Assembly: GCA_029865225.1 (NCBI GenBank)
Contig: JAOUHJ010000003.1
Coordinates: 62,001-126,000 of the forward strand
Reading direction: 5' to 3'
DNA: 64,000 bases
Origin: Nitrospira sp.
GTDB taxonomy: Bacteria; Nitrospirota; Nitrospiria; Nitrospirales; Nitrospiraceae
Part shown: piece by piece, positions 16,601-24,928 of the stretch
How the letters are laid out: each line of letters opens with the position of its first letter
How positions within the stretch are numbered: the first letter of the stretch is position 1
Notes under the pieces: model-generated
The model's database searches: none
What the model was told of the DNA's origin: nothing
What the model saw: the letters and a program-made list of their open reading frames with translations, nothing else
Made by a program: the position numbers and the translations under genes

Positions 16601-17891
16601 CGCTCCACCTCCATCGCTGAATCAAATACGGCTTCATGGTTTCGTACTCGACGGCCAACCGCTCCAGTTCCTCTTCCACGCGCTTCACGGGTAGCGCGCG
16701 TGTCGTCAGGATCAGCGACGCGGTATAGCCAAGGTACAGCTGCGTCAGTGACTTGAGCAAATGCTCACGGTGGAGGAGCCTATCGTGATAGGCCAGGGCC
16801 AAGTCATAGACGACTTGTACCCAGAGACTGGAGGGAAACCGAAAACTATCCGCCTCATCAATACCCAGTTCCAAGATTTGTTGAAACGTGTCCGGCGCCA
16901 ATACGATCTGCCAAATCGGGACCAGATCGCGCAGCCCCTGGCGAAACCCATGGATCATCCGTTCGACATGCAGGGCTCCGACAGACTCCCCCAATCCGGC
17001 CGGTTCTCCGATCGTCGAAACCATCCTCGATCCTTTCACCGGTTCCCATATACTTTGATAGCGTTCCATCATGTGAAAGATGCAGCCGACGGACTGAGCG
17101 AGGATTGTCGAGAGATCCGCCATCGGCTTGGCCTGCCGCACGCGGGGGCCGAGCATCGCCTCACAAACGTCCGCCGCTTCAGCTGCTGCCAGCGTCGTCA
17201 CCCATCCGTCGATTCCGTACAGGGCGATCTCGTCGTCCCACGGTTGCGACAGCAACAACGACCGGATGAACTGATCGGAGAAGGCATAGGCTCCTCCCTG
17301 ATGATAGGTCAATCGCTTTCCGTACAACGCTCGGGTGAGGGGGGCCAGCAAGGTGTTGGTCAAGGTGCCTTCGTACCGATTGCGTGAGAATTGAGGCAGT
17401 ACACAATCTGCGCCTTTATCGAGAATGGGCGACGTGAGCAGTTCGGACCAGCGTTGATCAGCCGATTTCAGATTGCCGTCGACGATTAGGCAAAGCTTGG
17501 CCGTAAGCCGCTCGGTTACCGTGGCAAGGAGCCGTATCGCCACGTCGCGGCCCGGTACTCCGGACTCCGAGACGACATGCAACGACGACCCCAAAACCGG
17601 ATGGCGAACCGGCCAAAACGCCGCGTCACGTCCGACCGCTTGCTCGATGAGATCCGCCGTGCCGTCTTGCGAACCGGCGTCACAATTAACCAGCAGCACC
17701 TTCCGCTCTGGGACAGAGCGACGAAATCCATCGAGCAGCACCTTGGCCACAGTCGGCGCTGTTGTTCCGTCATTAAACGTGAGCACACCTACGACGATGT
17801 CGGTTGGGTCCGACTGGCCCAGCCGTTCACGGACCGATTCCGGCAGGTACGGCTCAGCAAGGGGATGCTCATTCGGTGTAGGCTGATCCAT
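16593..17891 (-). CDS. Glycosyltransferase, GT2/GT81-like, with altered DxD motif
   Basis: This 432-residue protein has a GT-A-type N-terminal domain (IVVGVLTFNDGTTAPTVAKVLL) and a helical C-terminal half. It is homologous along its length to the protein at 61352-62665, sharing GTLTNTLLAPLTRALYG, KPMADLSTILAQSVGCIF and the C-terminal LYLGYTASLILTTRALP region. The metal-binding motif that reads VDSD in the homologue is VDGN here. The GSSLHVVSESG segment also differs from the homologue's GKGSAFRT, so catalytic activity is uncertain. It starts 3 bases after the TreT-like gene and overlaps the channel-like gene. A regulatory or altered-donor role is possible. Confidence 0.75.
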   Translation of the reverse strand: MDQPTPNEHPLAEPYLPESVRERLGQSDPTDIVVGVLTFNDGTTAPTVAKVLLDGFRRSVPERKVLLVNCDAGSQDGTADLIEQAVGRDAAFWPVRHPVLGSSLHVVSESGVPGRDVAIRLLATVTERLTAKLCLIVDGNLKSADQRWSELLTSPILDKGADCVLPQFSRNRYEGTLTNTLLAPLTRALYGKRLTYHQGGAYAFSDQFIRSLLLSQPWDDEIALYGIDGWVTTLAAAEAADVCEAMLGPRVRQAKPMADLSTILAQSVGCIFHMMERYQSIWEPVKGSRMVSTIGEPAGLGESVGALHVERMIHGFRQGLRDLVPIWQIVLAPDTFQQILELGIDEADSFRFPSSLWVQVVYDLALAYHDRLLHREHLLKSLTQLYLGYTASLILTTRALPVKRVEEELERLAVEYETMKPYLIQRWRWSDG

Positions 17892-17894
17892 GGG

Positions 17895-19094
17895 TCACTC
17901 GTGGCACAGGAGCTTTAACAGGGTGAGGTGGTCACCTAAGTGCCGAGTGATGAGAAAATTACGTCGCACATGCTCCTTCGCCGACGCACCCATCCTCGTC
18001 ATGACTCCGGGATTGCTGAGAAGATAGCGGATACGGAACGCCGCACCTTCAACCGAATGGACGACAAATCCCGTAGTACCATCGACGATTTGTGCGGAGA
18101 CGCCACCGGCAGTTCCCCCGATGACCGGCTTCCCTTTCCACATAGCTTCGGACACGGCCACGCCGAACCCTTCCTTCAGGGCTTTCTGAACCACGACGGA
18201 GGCCGCCCGTTGTAACACGTTGATCTCTCGATCAGCCTCGGGCGGCAGCTGAAGGATGTGAATGTCCGGATCGTTGCCGGCCGCCTGTTGCACTTCTGCC
18301 AGCACCGCTTCTCCTTCTGAATCGTGAAGCACTCCGCCGCCGGCCAAAACAAGCTGACAATTATGATGCTTCTTGACCATCCGATAAGCTCGAATCGTGC
18401 CGATCTGATCTTTGAAGCGGTCGAAACGGGCCACCTGTAGAAGAATCGGTTTGCCTTTGGCGATGCCGAAGCGATCGAGCCCCTGCGCGATTTCGGCACG
18501 AGAGAGTTCTCGATTTTTTTCCGTCAGCGGGTCGATCGACGGATAGATCAAAAACTTTGGGATCGGCAGCCGTTGGGCAAATCCCGGCAACGAGAAGACC
18601 GCCGCGTCATATTTCACGACGTGTCGTCGGAACAGACTCCAGATCGAGCGGTAAGGACGGCCCACGTCCAAGTGACAACGCCATACCCACTTACCGCCTT
18701 TCCGATGGTCGATCAAGGCGGCCGGCTGCGGATCGTGCACGACCACTAAGTCCGAATCGAGGTTCAGTGCCCTCCCGTTTCTGGCCGTGATATCGAGATA
18801 GGTCTCGTACATCTCATTGGTGATCGTTTCAGGTCTCCCCTGCAATCCGTCGGCAATCCGTCTTGTCACATCGGAAAACTCCTGTGTTCCGGCTATGACC
18901 TCCCAACGGGCTTCGACACCGAGGGCTTTCATGACCGGCACAAGCCGTCTCAAGATCTCCGCCATTCCGCCCCCGTAGCGCACGGCGCTGATATGGAGAA
19001 ACTGTTTGTCCTGCACCAGATCGCTCAGCCGACGCAGAAAGTCGATCGTACCCTTGGGAGCGACTTCCCGGTACTGCTCCAGCTCGCTGATCAT
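17895..19094 (-). CDS. treT: GT4 glycosyltransferase, trehalose synthase TreT-like
   Basis: This 399-residue GT-B enzyme of family GT4 most resembles TreT, which makes trehalose from a nucleotide-activated glucose and free glucose. Visible are the N-terminal HISAVRYGGGMAEILRRLVP, the central VHDPQPAALI, and the C-terminal nucleotide-binding block EGFGVAVSEAMWKGKPVIGG with the E-x7-E pattern. ATG 19094 is chosen because AAGGAGGG lies about 11 bases upstream; a longer frame would run into the treS gene. The treS gene ends 34 bases upstream. A trehalose phosphorylase function cannot be ruled out from sequence alone. Confidence 0.8.
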   Translation of the reverse strand: MISELEQYREVAPKGTIDFLRRLSDLVQDKQFLHISAVRYGGGMAEILRRLVPVMKALGVEARWEVIAGTQEFSDVTRRIADGLQGRPETITNEMYETYLDITARNGRALNLDSDLVVVHDPQPAALIDHRKGGKWVWRCHLDVGRPYRSIWSLFRRHVVKYDAAVFSLPGFAQRLPIPKFLIYPSIDPLTEKNRELSRAEIAQGLDRFGIAKGKPILLQVARFDRFKDQIGTIRAYRMVKKHHNCQLVLAGGGVLHDSEGEAVLAEVQQAAGNDPDIHILQLPPEADREINVLQRAASVVVQKALKEGFGVAVSEAMWKGKPVIGGTAGGVSAQIVDGTTGFVVHSVEGAAFRIRYLLSNPGVMTRMGASAKEHVRRNFLITRHLGDHLTLLKLLCHE

Positions 19095-19128
19095 GATCCC
19101 CGTTCCCTCCTTGTCGCCCGTTGCATCG

Positions 19129-20808
19129 TTACAACACCGTCTGTTCGATACCGTACGACTCACCATCCGCAGGCTTCCGCATGAGGTTGAGCCAATAGAA
19201 TCCGTAGGGTGCCAACGTCAAGACGTAGGGACGTTCCGTCACCGTGGGGAAGCGCGCTTCTCCCAATAGTTCGACCGGCGTCGAGCCGGCAAATCCTTTC
19301 AGATCCAATTCGACCGATTGCGCCGATCCAGCAAGATTGTGAACGAGTAGCAGCACGACGCCCTCATGCTCTCGAAGATAGGCCAGGACCTTGCCGTTGG
19401 CCGGCCGCAGAAACGTGATCGCCCCTCGTCCAAACGCGGGAAATTGCTTGCGGGCTGCGATCATCCGCTTCATCCAATGGAGAAGCGAATGTGGCGCCTC
19501 CTTCTGCGACTCAACGTTGACCGCTTGGTATCCATACAAGGCATCTGCCACGACCGGCAAATAGAGTCGATCCGCGTCACATGAGGAAAACCCCGCATTC
19601 CGATCCATCGTCCACTGCATGGGAGTCCTCACCCCGTCACGATCCTTCAGCTTCAGGTTGTCCCCCATCCCGATTTCGTCGCCGTAATAGATGATGGGAC
19701 TGCCGGGCAGCGTGAAGACGAGGCTATGGAGAAGCTCGATCTTTCTACGGTCGTTCTCCAACAACGGAGCCAGCCGACGGCCGATGCCGATGTTCCGCCG
19801 CATCGATGGGTCGCGCGCATAGGTGTAATACATGTAGTCCCGCTCCTCACCGGAACACATTTCGAGCGTGAGCTCGTCATGGTTTCGGAGGAAGAGGCAC
19901 CACTGGCAGTTCGGCGGAATCTCCGGCGTGTGCGTAAACATGTCGATGATGGGATCGCGCGTTTCACTCCGTACCCCCATGTAGAGCCTGGGCATGAGGG
20001 GAAAGTGAAAAGCCATGTGAAACTCATCACCATCACCGAAATATGGCCGCACATCCGTCGGCCATTGGTTCGCTTCAGCCAACAAAATACGTCCCTGATA
20101 AGAGGCATCGATCCGCCGGCGGATGTCCTTCAGATAGTCGTGCGTCTCGGGTAAGTTTTCGCAGATGGTGCCTTCACGCTCAAACAAATACGGAACCGCA
20201 TCGCACCGAAACCCGTCCAGCCCCTGATCCAGCCAAAAGGTCATGATGTCCAGCATGGCCTGGCGGACTTCTGGATTGTCATAATTCAAGTCCGGCTGGT
20301 GACTGAAAAATCGGTGCCAATAGAACGCCTTCGCTTCAGGATCCCAGGTCCAATTGGATTTTTCCGTGTCGATGAAGATGATTCTGGCCTTCCCGTACTT
20401 GCGATCGGTGTCGCTCCACACATAGAACCCGCGTTTGGACGAGTGAGGAGACTGACGCGATTCCTGGAACCACGCATGGCGATCGGAGGTGTGATTGAGG
20501 ACCAGGTCGACGATGACACGAATCCCGCGTCGATGGGCCTCATCCAACAGCTGTTTGACATCCTGCATCGTGCCGTACTGTTCAGCCACGGTGAGAAAAT
20601 CTGCCACGTCATAGCCATCGTCCCTGAGCGGCGAAGGATAAAACGGTAACAGCCAGATGCAATCCACCCCGAGCCATTCGAGATAGTCCAGCTTTCCGAT
20701 TAAACCCTGAAAGTCCCCGATGCCGTCTCCATTGCCATCGGCATAGGCCTTCACATGGATCTCATAGAACACCGCGTCCTTGTACCAAAACGGATCGTTG
20801 CTCACCAT
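19129..20808 (-). CDS. treS: Trehalose synthase TreS (maltose alpha-D-glucosyltransferase)
   Basis: This 559-residue GH13 enzyme interconverts maltose and trehalose. Hallmarks are the N-terminal VFYEIHVKAYADGNGDGIGD, WLLPFYPSPLRDDGYDVADF, the nucleophile region GFRCDAVPYLFEREGT, the acid/base ILLAEANQWP, and the FLRNHDELTLE motif that distinguishes TreS. It is the stand-alone form; the maltokinase that is often fused to it is a separate gene here (23374-24918). It therefore fits the TreS-Mak-GlgE route that turns trehalose into alpha-glucan. ATG 20808 is supported by an AGGAGC sequence upstream. Confidence 0.95.
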   Translation of the reverse strand: MVSNDPFWYKDAVFYEIHVKAYADGNGDGIGDFQGLIGKLDYLEWLGVDCIWLLPFYPSPLRDDGYDVADFLTVAEQYGTMQDVKQLLDEAHRRGIRVIVDLVLNHTSDRHAWFQESRQSPHSSKRGFYVWSDTDRKYGKARIIFIDTEKSNWTWDPEAKAFYWHRFFSHQPDLNYDNPEVRQAMLDIMTFWLDQGLDGFRCDAVPYLFEREGTICENLPETHDYLKDIRRRIDASYQGRILLAEANQWPTDVRPYFGDGDEFHMAFHFPLMPRLYMGVRSETRDPIIDMFTHTPEIPPNCQWCLFLRNHDELTLEMCSGEERDYMYYTYARDPSMRRNIGIGRRLAPLLENDRRKIELLHSLVFTLPGSPIIYYGDEIGMGDNLKLKDRDGVRTPMQWTMDRNAGFSSCDADRLYLPVVADALYGYQAVNVESQKEAPHSLLHWMKRMIAARKQFPAFGRGAITFLRPANGKVLAYLREHEGVVLLLVHNLAGSAQSVELDLKGFAGSTPVELLGEARFPTVTERPYVLTLAPYGFYWLNLMRKPADGESYGIEQTVL

Positions 20809-20831
20809 CGCGTCCTGTCCAGCTCCTATCC

Positions 20832-21500
20832 TTACCCACCCCTAGCCAATTGATCGTCGCACATATTCAACAGGCTGGACCGCAACCGTTCCAGGCTGCC
20901 AAGGTAGGGATTCAGCGCCTTCATGCGGTCGGCTAATTCGGTCAGCCTCAAGCCATGCCGAATCCAAGCTGAAAAATCGTTTTCCTCTCGTTGCAGGCGC
21001 AGGTGCGATTCGAACACATGGAAGTAGATCACACTGACATCCACTTCTGAAATCGCGGCACGAAATTCCCGTAGCGTTCGCGCTTCCAACCCGGTCGGGA
21101 CTTCCAGAATACGCGACCGGTTAAAGTAGAACGGGGCACCGAACCCTGCGCGAGGCACCGTGGCGAGACCGGATAGGTGGTCGTCGATCAGAGAGATCAG
21201 TTCTTCCCGCAAGGCCTCCAGGCTCGGATATTCGAACGGATCCACGACCGACAACCGTTCCGCAAGCACATGATCGCGCACCTGCTCGCCCACCCATTCT
21301 GCAAAATCGTTGGGATAGGTCCGTTCAATGAACCGATGGCGCAAGAAAAAACTATGGGTATGAAAGTAAATGGAATCGAGCGGTACCTCTTCTAACAATT
21401 CAGCCAGGGTACGCTCATCTTCCGCCTGCTTCCCGAGAATTTCCTGTATCTCGCTGCACCCGAGGAACCGAAATGCGCCGTCACTGCTCGTTGTTGTCAT
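20832..21500 (-). CDS. DUF5752 family protein
   Basis: This protein of about 222 residues is of DUF5752, recognised by the internal repeat of LDSIYFHTHSFFLRHRF and VSVIYFHVFESHLRLQ, each followed by an acidic FA/SAWI segment. The two halves look like an ancient duplication. Family members are found beside glycosyl hydrolases and glycosyltransferases in several lineages, but the function is unknown. ATG 21500 is chosen. A GTG at 21536 would overlap the stop of the GH15 gene (GTGA), but it lacks a Shine-Dalgarno sequence. It sits between GH15 and treS. Confidence 0.7.
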   Translation of the reverse strand: MTTTSSDGAFRFLGCSEIQEILGKQAEDERTLAELLEEVPLDSIYFHTHSFFLRHRFIERTYPNDFAEWVGEQVRDHVLAERLSVVDPFEYPSLEALREELISLIDDHLSGLATVPRAGFGAPFYFNRSRILEVPTGLEARTLREFRAAISEVDVSVIYFHVFESHLRLQREENDFSAWIRHGLRLTELADRMKALNPYLGSLERLRSSLLNMCDDQLARGG

Positions 21501-21532
21501 GATAGACGATGTCTCTTCCTCTTGATGAACCG

Positions 21533-23356
21533 TCACGCGGCCGGAAATCGCTGTGAGCCAAGAGCTCGGTCAAGGTTATAGGCGGCACTGATCAAGCCGA
21601 TGTGGGCGAAAGCCTGTGGGAAATTGCCCAACTGTTCTCCTGTCAGGGACAACTCTTCCGCATAGAGACCCAAGTGACTGGCATAGCTCAAGATCTTTTC
21701 GAAAATCAGTCGAGCCTCTTCCAATCGCCCAGCTCTGGTCAACGCCTCAACCAGCCAGAATGAACAGAGTGTAAAGGTTCCCTCCTGGCCGGATAAGCCG
21801 TCGGGAGCAGCCTCCTCCTGAAGGTATCGAAAGACCAATGCATCGGACGCCAGGTCGGATATGATCTGTTTGATGGTGGATTGCATACGTGGATCGGTCG
21901 GCGAAAGAAAAAATACGAGCGGCAGAATCAACGCACTGGCATCCAACGCATGGCCTCCATATTCCTGCACAAAAGAGCGGCGCTCATGATCCCAACCATA
22001 GTGCATGACGTCACGATAAATCCGGTCTCTCACATCGATCCATTTAGCGCGATCGGCGGGAAATCCTCTCTTGTCCGCAAGGCGAATGCCTCGGTCGAGC
22101 GCAACCCAGCACATGACTTTCGAATACACAAATTGACGCTGCCCCCCTCGCACCTCCCAGATTCCTTCATCAGGCTTGTCCCAGTTGGCACAGACGTAGT
22201 CCAGTAGGCGCGTCAGTCCCATCCAGCTGTCGTAGCTGATGGGTGATCCATGCTTATTATAGAGATAGGCTGCATCCATCAATGCGCCATACATGTCCAA
22301 TTGGCGTTGTGAAGCCGCGCCATTGCCGATACGGACCGGCGACGAGCCCTGATACCCTTCCCAGTGGGAAAGGATGTCCTCCTGTGTAATTCGACGCCCA
22401 TCGATACCGTAAAGGACTTGCAAGGAGCAATCACGGTTAAGATCGTGACAGCGGGCTTCGAGCCACTGCATGAAGCGACCGGCCTCTTTCGAAAAACCAA
22501 GGCGCAACAGCGCATACAAGGTGAAGGCCGCATCTCGAATCCAAGTGTAGCGGTAGTCCCAATTCCTCTCCCCACCCAACGATTCCGGTAGGCTGGTGGT
22601 CGGCGCGGCGACGATCGCACCGGTCGGTGCATAGGTCAGGAGCTTCAATGTCAACGCCGAGCGTTGGACCATTTCACGCCATCTCCCGGTGTAGCGACAT
22701 TGGCTCAACCACTTCCGCCAATAGGCCACGGTCTCGCGCAACGCAGTTTCAGCCGTTTGAGGGACATCAAGGACGCTCTCGCTCGTTTCCGACTCCAGTT
22801 GCACGAGAACGAAGGTGATCTGCTGCCCTTCTTCCAAGACAAACTCCGCCTCCACGCCTCCCTGCCTCGTCGTCAGCGGCACGGGACTCACCAATCCGAT
22901 CGTCAACGAGGCCGATCGAAAGATTGCCCCGGCCTGGAGCGTCGCGACACGATGATCATCCCGGCCGAAGTTGAACGCGGGATGACACTCCAACCGAAAC
23001 CGAATTTTGCCTCTGACCACCTTGACCATACGAATAATCTGATGTCGCGTCGCATGCACTCCCGGCTCATCGCCTTCGATCGGCATGAAATCCGTTACCT
23101 CGCCGACACCGTCATGGTGCAGAAAACGGGTCAAGAGCACGTTGGTTTCGGGCAAATAGAGTTGTTGTCGTTTTCCATCGTCGGGTGGAGCTATGCGGAA
23201 CCGCCCACCTCGCCGGTCATCCAGCAACGCGCCGAACAAGCTGGGTGAATCGAAGTGAGGGAAGCAACACCAATCGATCGACCCATCCTTCCCCACCAGG
23301 GCCACGGTATGGAGGTCCCCAATGACTCCATAATCTCCGATCGGTTTATACGCCAT
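21533..23356 (-). CDS. Glycoside hydrolase family 15 (glucoamylase or trehalase type)
   Basis: This 607-residue GH15 protein has an N-terminal beta domain ([33 protein letters not shown]) and an (alpha/alpha)6 barrel. Barrel motifs are [22 protein letters not shown], the [10 protein letters not shown] region holding the likely general acid, and the C-terminal [17 protein letters not shown] with the likely base. Prokaryotic GH15 enzymes include glucoamylases, dextran dextrinases and the mycobacterial trehalase. The flanking treS and maltokinase genes make trehalase an attractive but unproven option. No signal peptide is present. ATG 23356 is favoured over a TTG at 23368. Confidence 0.88.
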   Translation of the reverse strand: MAYKPIGDYGVIGDLHTVALVGKDGSIDWCCFPHFDSPSLFGALLDDRRGGRFRIAPPDDGKRQQLYLPETNVLLTRFLHHDGVGEVTDFMPIEGDEPGVHATRHQIIRMVKVVRGKIRFRLECHPAFNFGRDDHRVATLQAGAIFRSASLTIGLVSPVPLTTRQGGVEAEFVLEEGQQITFVLVQLESETSESVLDVPQTAETALRETVAYWRKWLSQCRYTGRWREMVQRSALTLKLLTYAPTGAIVAAPTTSLPESLGGERNWDYRYTWIRDAAFTLYALLRLGFSKEAGRFMQWLEARCHDLNRDCSLQVLYGIDGRRITQEDILSHWEGYQGSSPVRIGNGAASQRQLDMYGALMDAAYLYNKHGSPISYDSWMGLTRLLDYVCANWDKPDEGIWEVRGGQRQFVYSKVMCWVALDRGIRLADKRGFPADRAKWIDVRDRIYRDVMHYGWDHERRSFVQEYGGHALDASALILPLVFFLSPTDPRMQSTIKQIISDLASDALVFRYLQEEAAPDGLSGQEGTFTLCSFWLVEALTRAGRLEEARLIFEKILSYASHLGLYAEELSLTGEQLGNFPQAFAHIGLISAAYNLDRALGSQRFPAA

Positions 23357-23373
23357 CGGATTCCCCAATCACC

Positions 23374-24918
23374 TTACGCCACCTCCTCCAGCGCAAGGCT
23401 TCGAATACCTTGCAGCGGAATCGGTAGCCAATCCGGCCTATTATGCAACTCGTACTGTAATTCATACAGCGCTTTGTCGAGTTCATAGACCTGAAGCACC
23501 CGCACCACGTCCTCCCACGTGTCGGGCAGGAATGCCGCCTCATCGGGTTTGGCGACCGAGCGATACCCATCGAGAAATGCTGTACGCGCGGCACGCTCCC
23601 ATTCCATGATGACGTCACGATCAGTGGCAGAAAACGGCCGACCCTGTTTCAGCACGGCATGCGTAGCGTAGTTGAACGACCGCAACATGCCCGCGACATC
23701 CTTGAGAGGACAGTGCTTCGCTCGTCGCTCTTTGAGCGGCCGCGCCGGCTCCCCCTCGAAATCAATCACCACGAATCCGTCGTCCGTTTTGAGAACCTGG
23801 CCGAGATGATAGTCACCATGACAGCGAATCTTCGCCGTGTGCCCATTCGCCAACAGGTGAAGGTTCTCAAAACGAGTCCGGCAGACCCTCTCAAGACGGT
23901 CCGGTTCGTCGAGGGACAGTCCGATCAACGCCTGTTGCTCGACCAGCATCCCCCGCAGATCGCGACAGACATCGGCAAGTAACTGCGTCATCTTCCCCTG
24001 CCACCCTTCGACGTCCTGGTCCGTAGTCGGTTCGGGGCGAAAGGCCTCCAGCTCCGCATTCGATGCCAACGCGAGGTGGAGCCTGCCTGTGACCAATCCT
24101 AGGTGGCGGATCTCGCCCAAGAGGGTATCGGACATTTCACGTCGTGCTTTTGCTGTGTTCAGCAATTCTTCCAACCGCAAGAGGATATAGTTCCACCCAT
24201 CCCCTTTGTTCGGGACAAACCCTTGGGCCACGAGAATGGTTCCCTCAGCCGCCATCTCCTCGGTTTGACAGTCGTGATAATTCATGAGGCCGAGCAACGG
24301 CGGGATGTCGCGGCAGGAGGTCTGCGTGGTGAGAAACTCCAGGACCTCGCCGTCCGGATTAATACCCATGTCCAGCTTTCGGATCAATTTCATGATCACC
24401 CGCCTGTCAAGCACAACTGAGGTGTTGCTCTGTTCAGCCGAAAGGACTTTCACGCGATCAACTGGTGCAGCCCATTCCTTCTGCGTTCCAGGCATGACCT
24501 TTCCTGCCAGACAATCCGCATGCCCGATGATCTCCCTTTCCCCTCCGACGGCGGCGTACAAGGCGCGCCAGACATCGTCGTCCCGCGTGGCATCACAGAC
24601 CCATAGCTGAGCGGTGGAGTCGCTTAGCGCAGCGATGGCCACGGCATCATCCCCCTCCAGTCTGGGTCGGACTGAGAGCGGCGCGGCATAGCGTTCTTGC
24701 CCCCCTCCTCGATATTCCACCAGCAGTACCGCCAGCACATGGGGGACGGTCCCAGATGACAACTCAAATCCATCGACGAATCGCACGTCCGCCACCGACC
24801 TGCCTTTACCGCGAAACCATCGCTGCCGCTGGAGATACTCGATGACCGGTCCCCGCCCCTGCGCTTCGAGCGCGGAACGGACCTGATCAGTCCACGGAGA
24901 TTGTCCCGTCACTGACAT
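23374..24918 (-). CDS. mak: Maltokinase (Mak/Pep2)
   Basis: This 514-residue kinase phosphorylates maltose to maltose-1-phosphate, the donor used by GlgE. The N-terminal cap shows QRWFRGKGRSVADVRFVD, and a nucleotide-binding Lys lies in VIMKLIRKLDMG. The APH-like catalytic loop is IRCHGDYHLGQVLKT, with the metal site in VIDFEGEPARPLKERR. It stands between glgE (10 bases upstream) and GH15, inside the GlgE-pathway run. In many species this domain is fused to TreS; here it is separate. The N-terminal methionine follows GAGAGGCGAGAG. Confidence 0.92.
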   Translation of the reverse strand: MSVTGQSPWTDQVRSALEAQGRGPVIEYLQRQRWFRGKGRSVADVRFVDGFELSSGTVPHVLAVLLVEYRGGGQERYAAPLSVRPRLEGDDAVAIAALSDSTAQLWVCDATRDDDVWRALYAAVGGEREIIGHADCLAGKVMPGTQKEWAAPVDRVKVLSAEQSNTSVVLDRRVIMKLIRKLDMGINPDGEVLEFLTTQTSCRDIPPLLGLMNYHDCQTEEMAAEGTILVAQGFVPNKGDGWNYILLRLEELLNTAKARREMSDTLLGEIRHLGLVTGRLHLALASNAELEAFRPEPTTDQDVEGWQGKMTQLLADVCRDLRGMLVEQQALIGLSLDEPDRLERVCRTRFENLHLLANGHTAKIRCHGDYHLGQVLKTDDGFVVIDFEGEPARPLKERRAKHCPLKDVAGMLRSFNYATHAVLKQGRPFSATDRDVIMEWERAARTAFLDGYRSVAKPDEAAFLPDTWEDVVRVLQVYELDKALYELQYELHNRPDWLPIPLQGIRSLALEEVA

Positions 24919-24928
24919 CTCTCGCCTC

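Noticed and set aside
17473-17886. A 137-codon plus-strand frame opposite the cassette glycosyltransferase
   Set aside because: It is antisense to a conserved transferase and shows biased, low-complexity translation.
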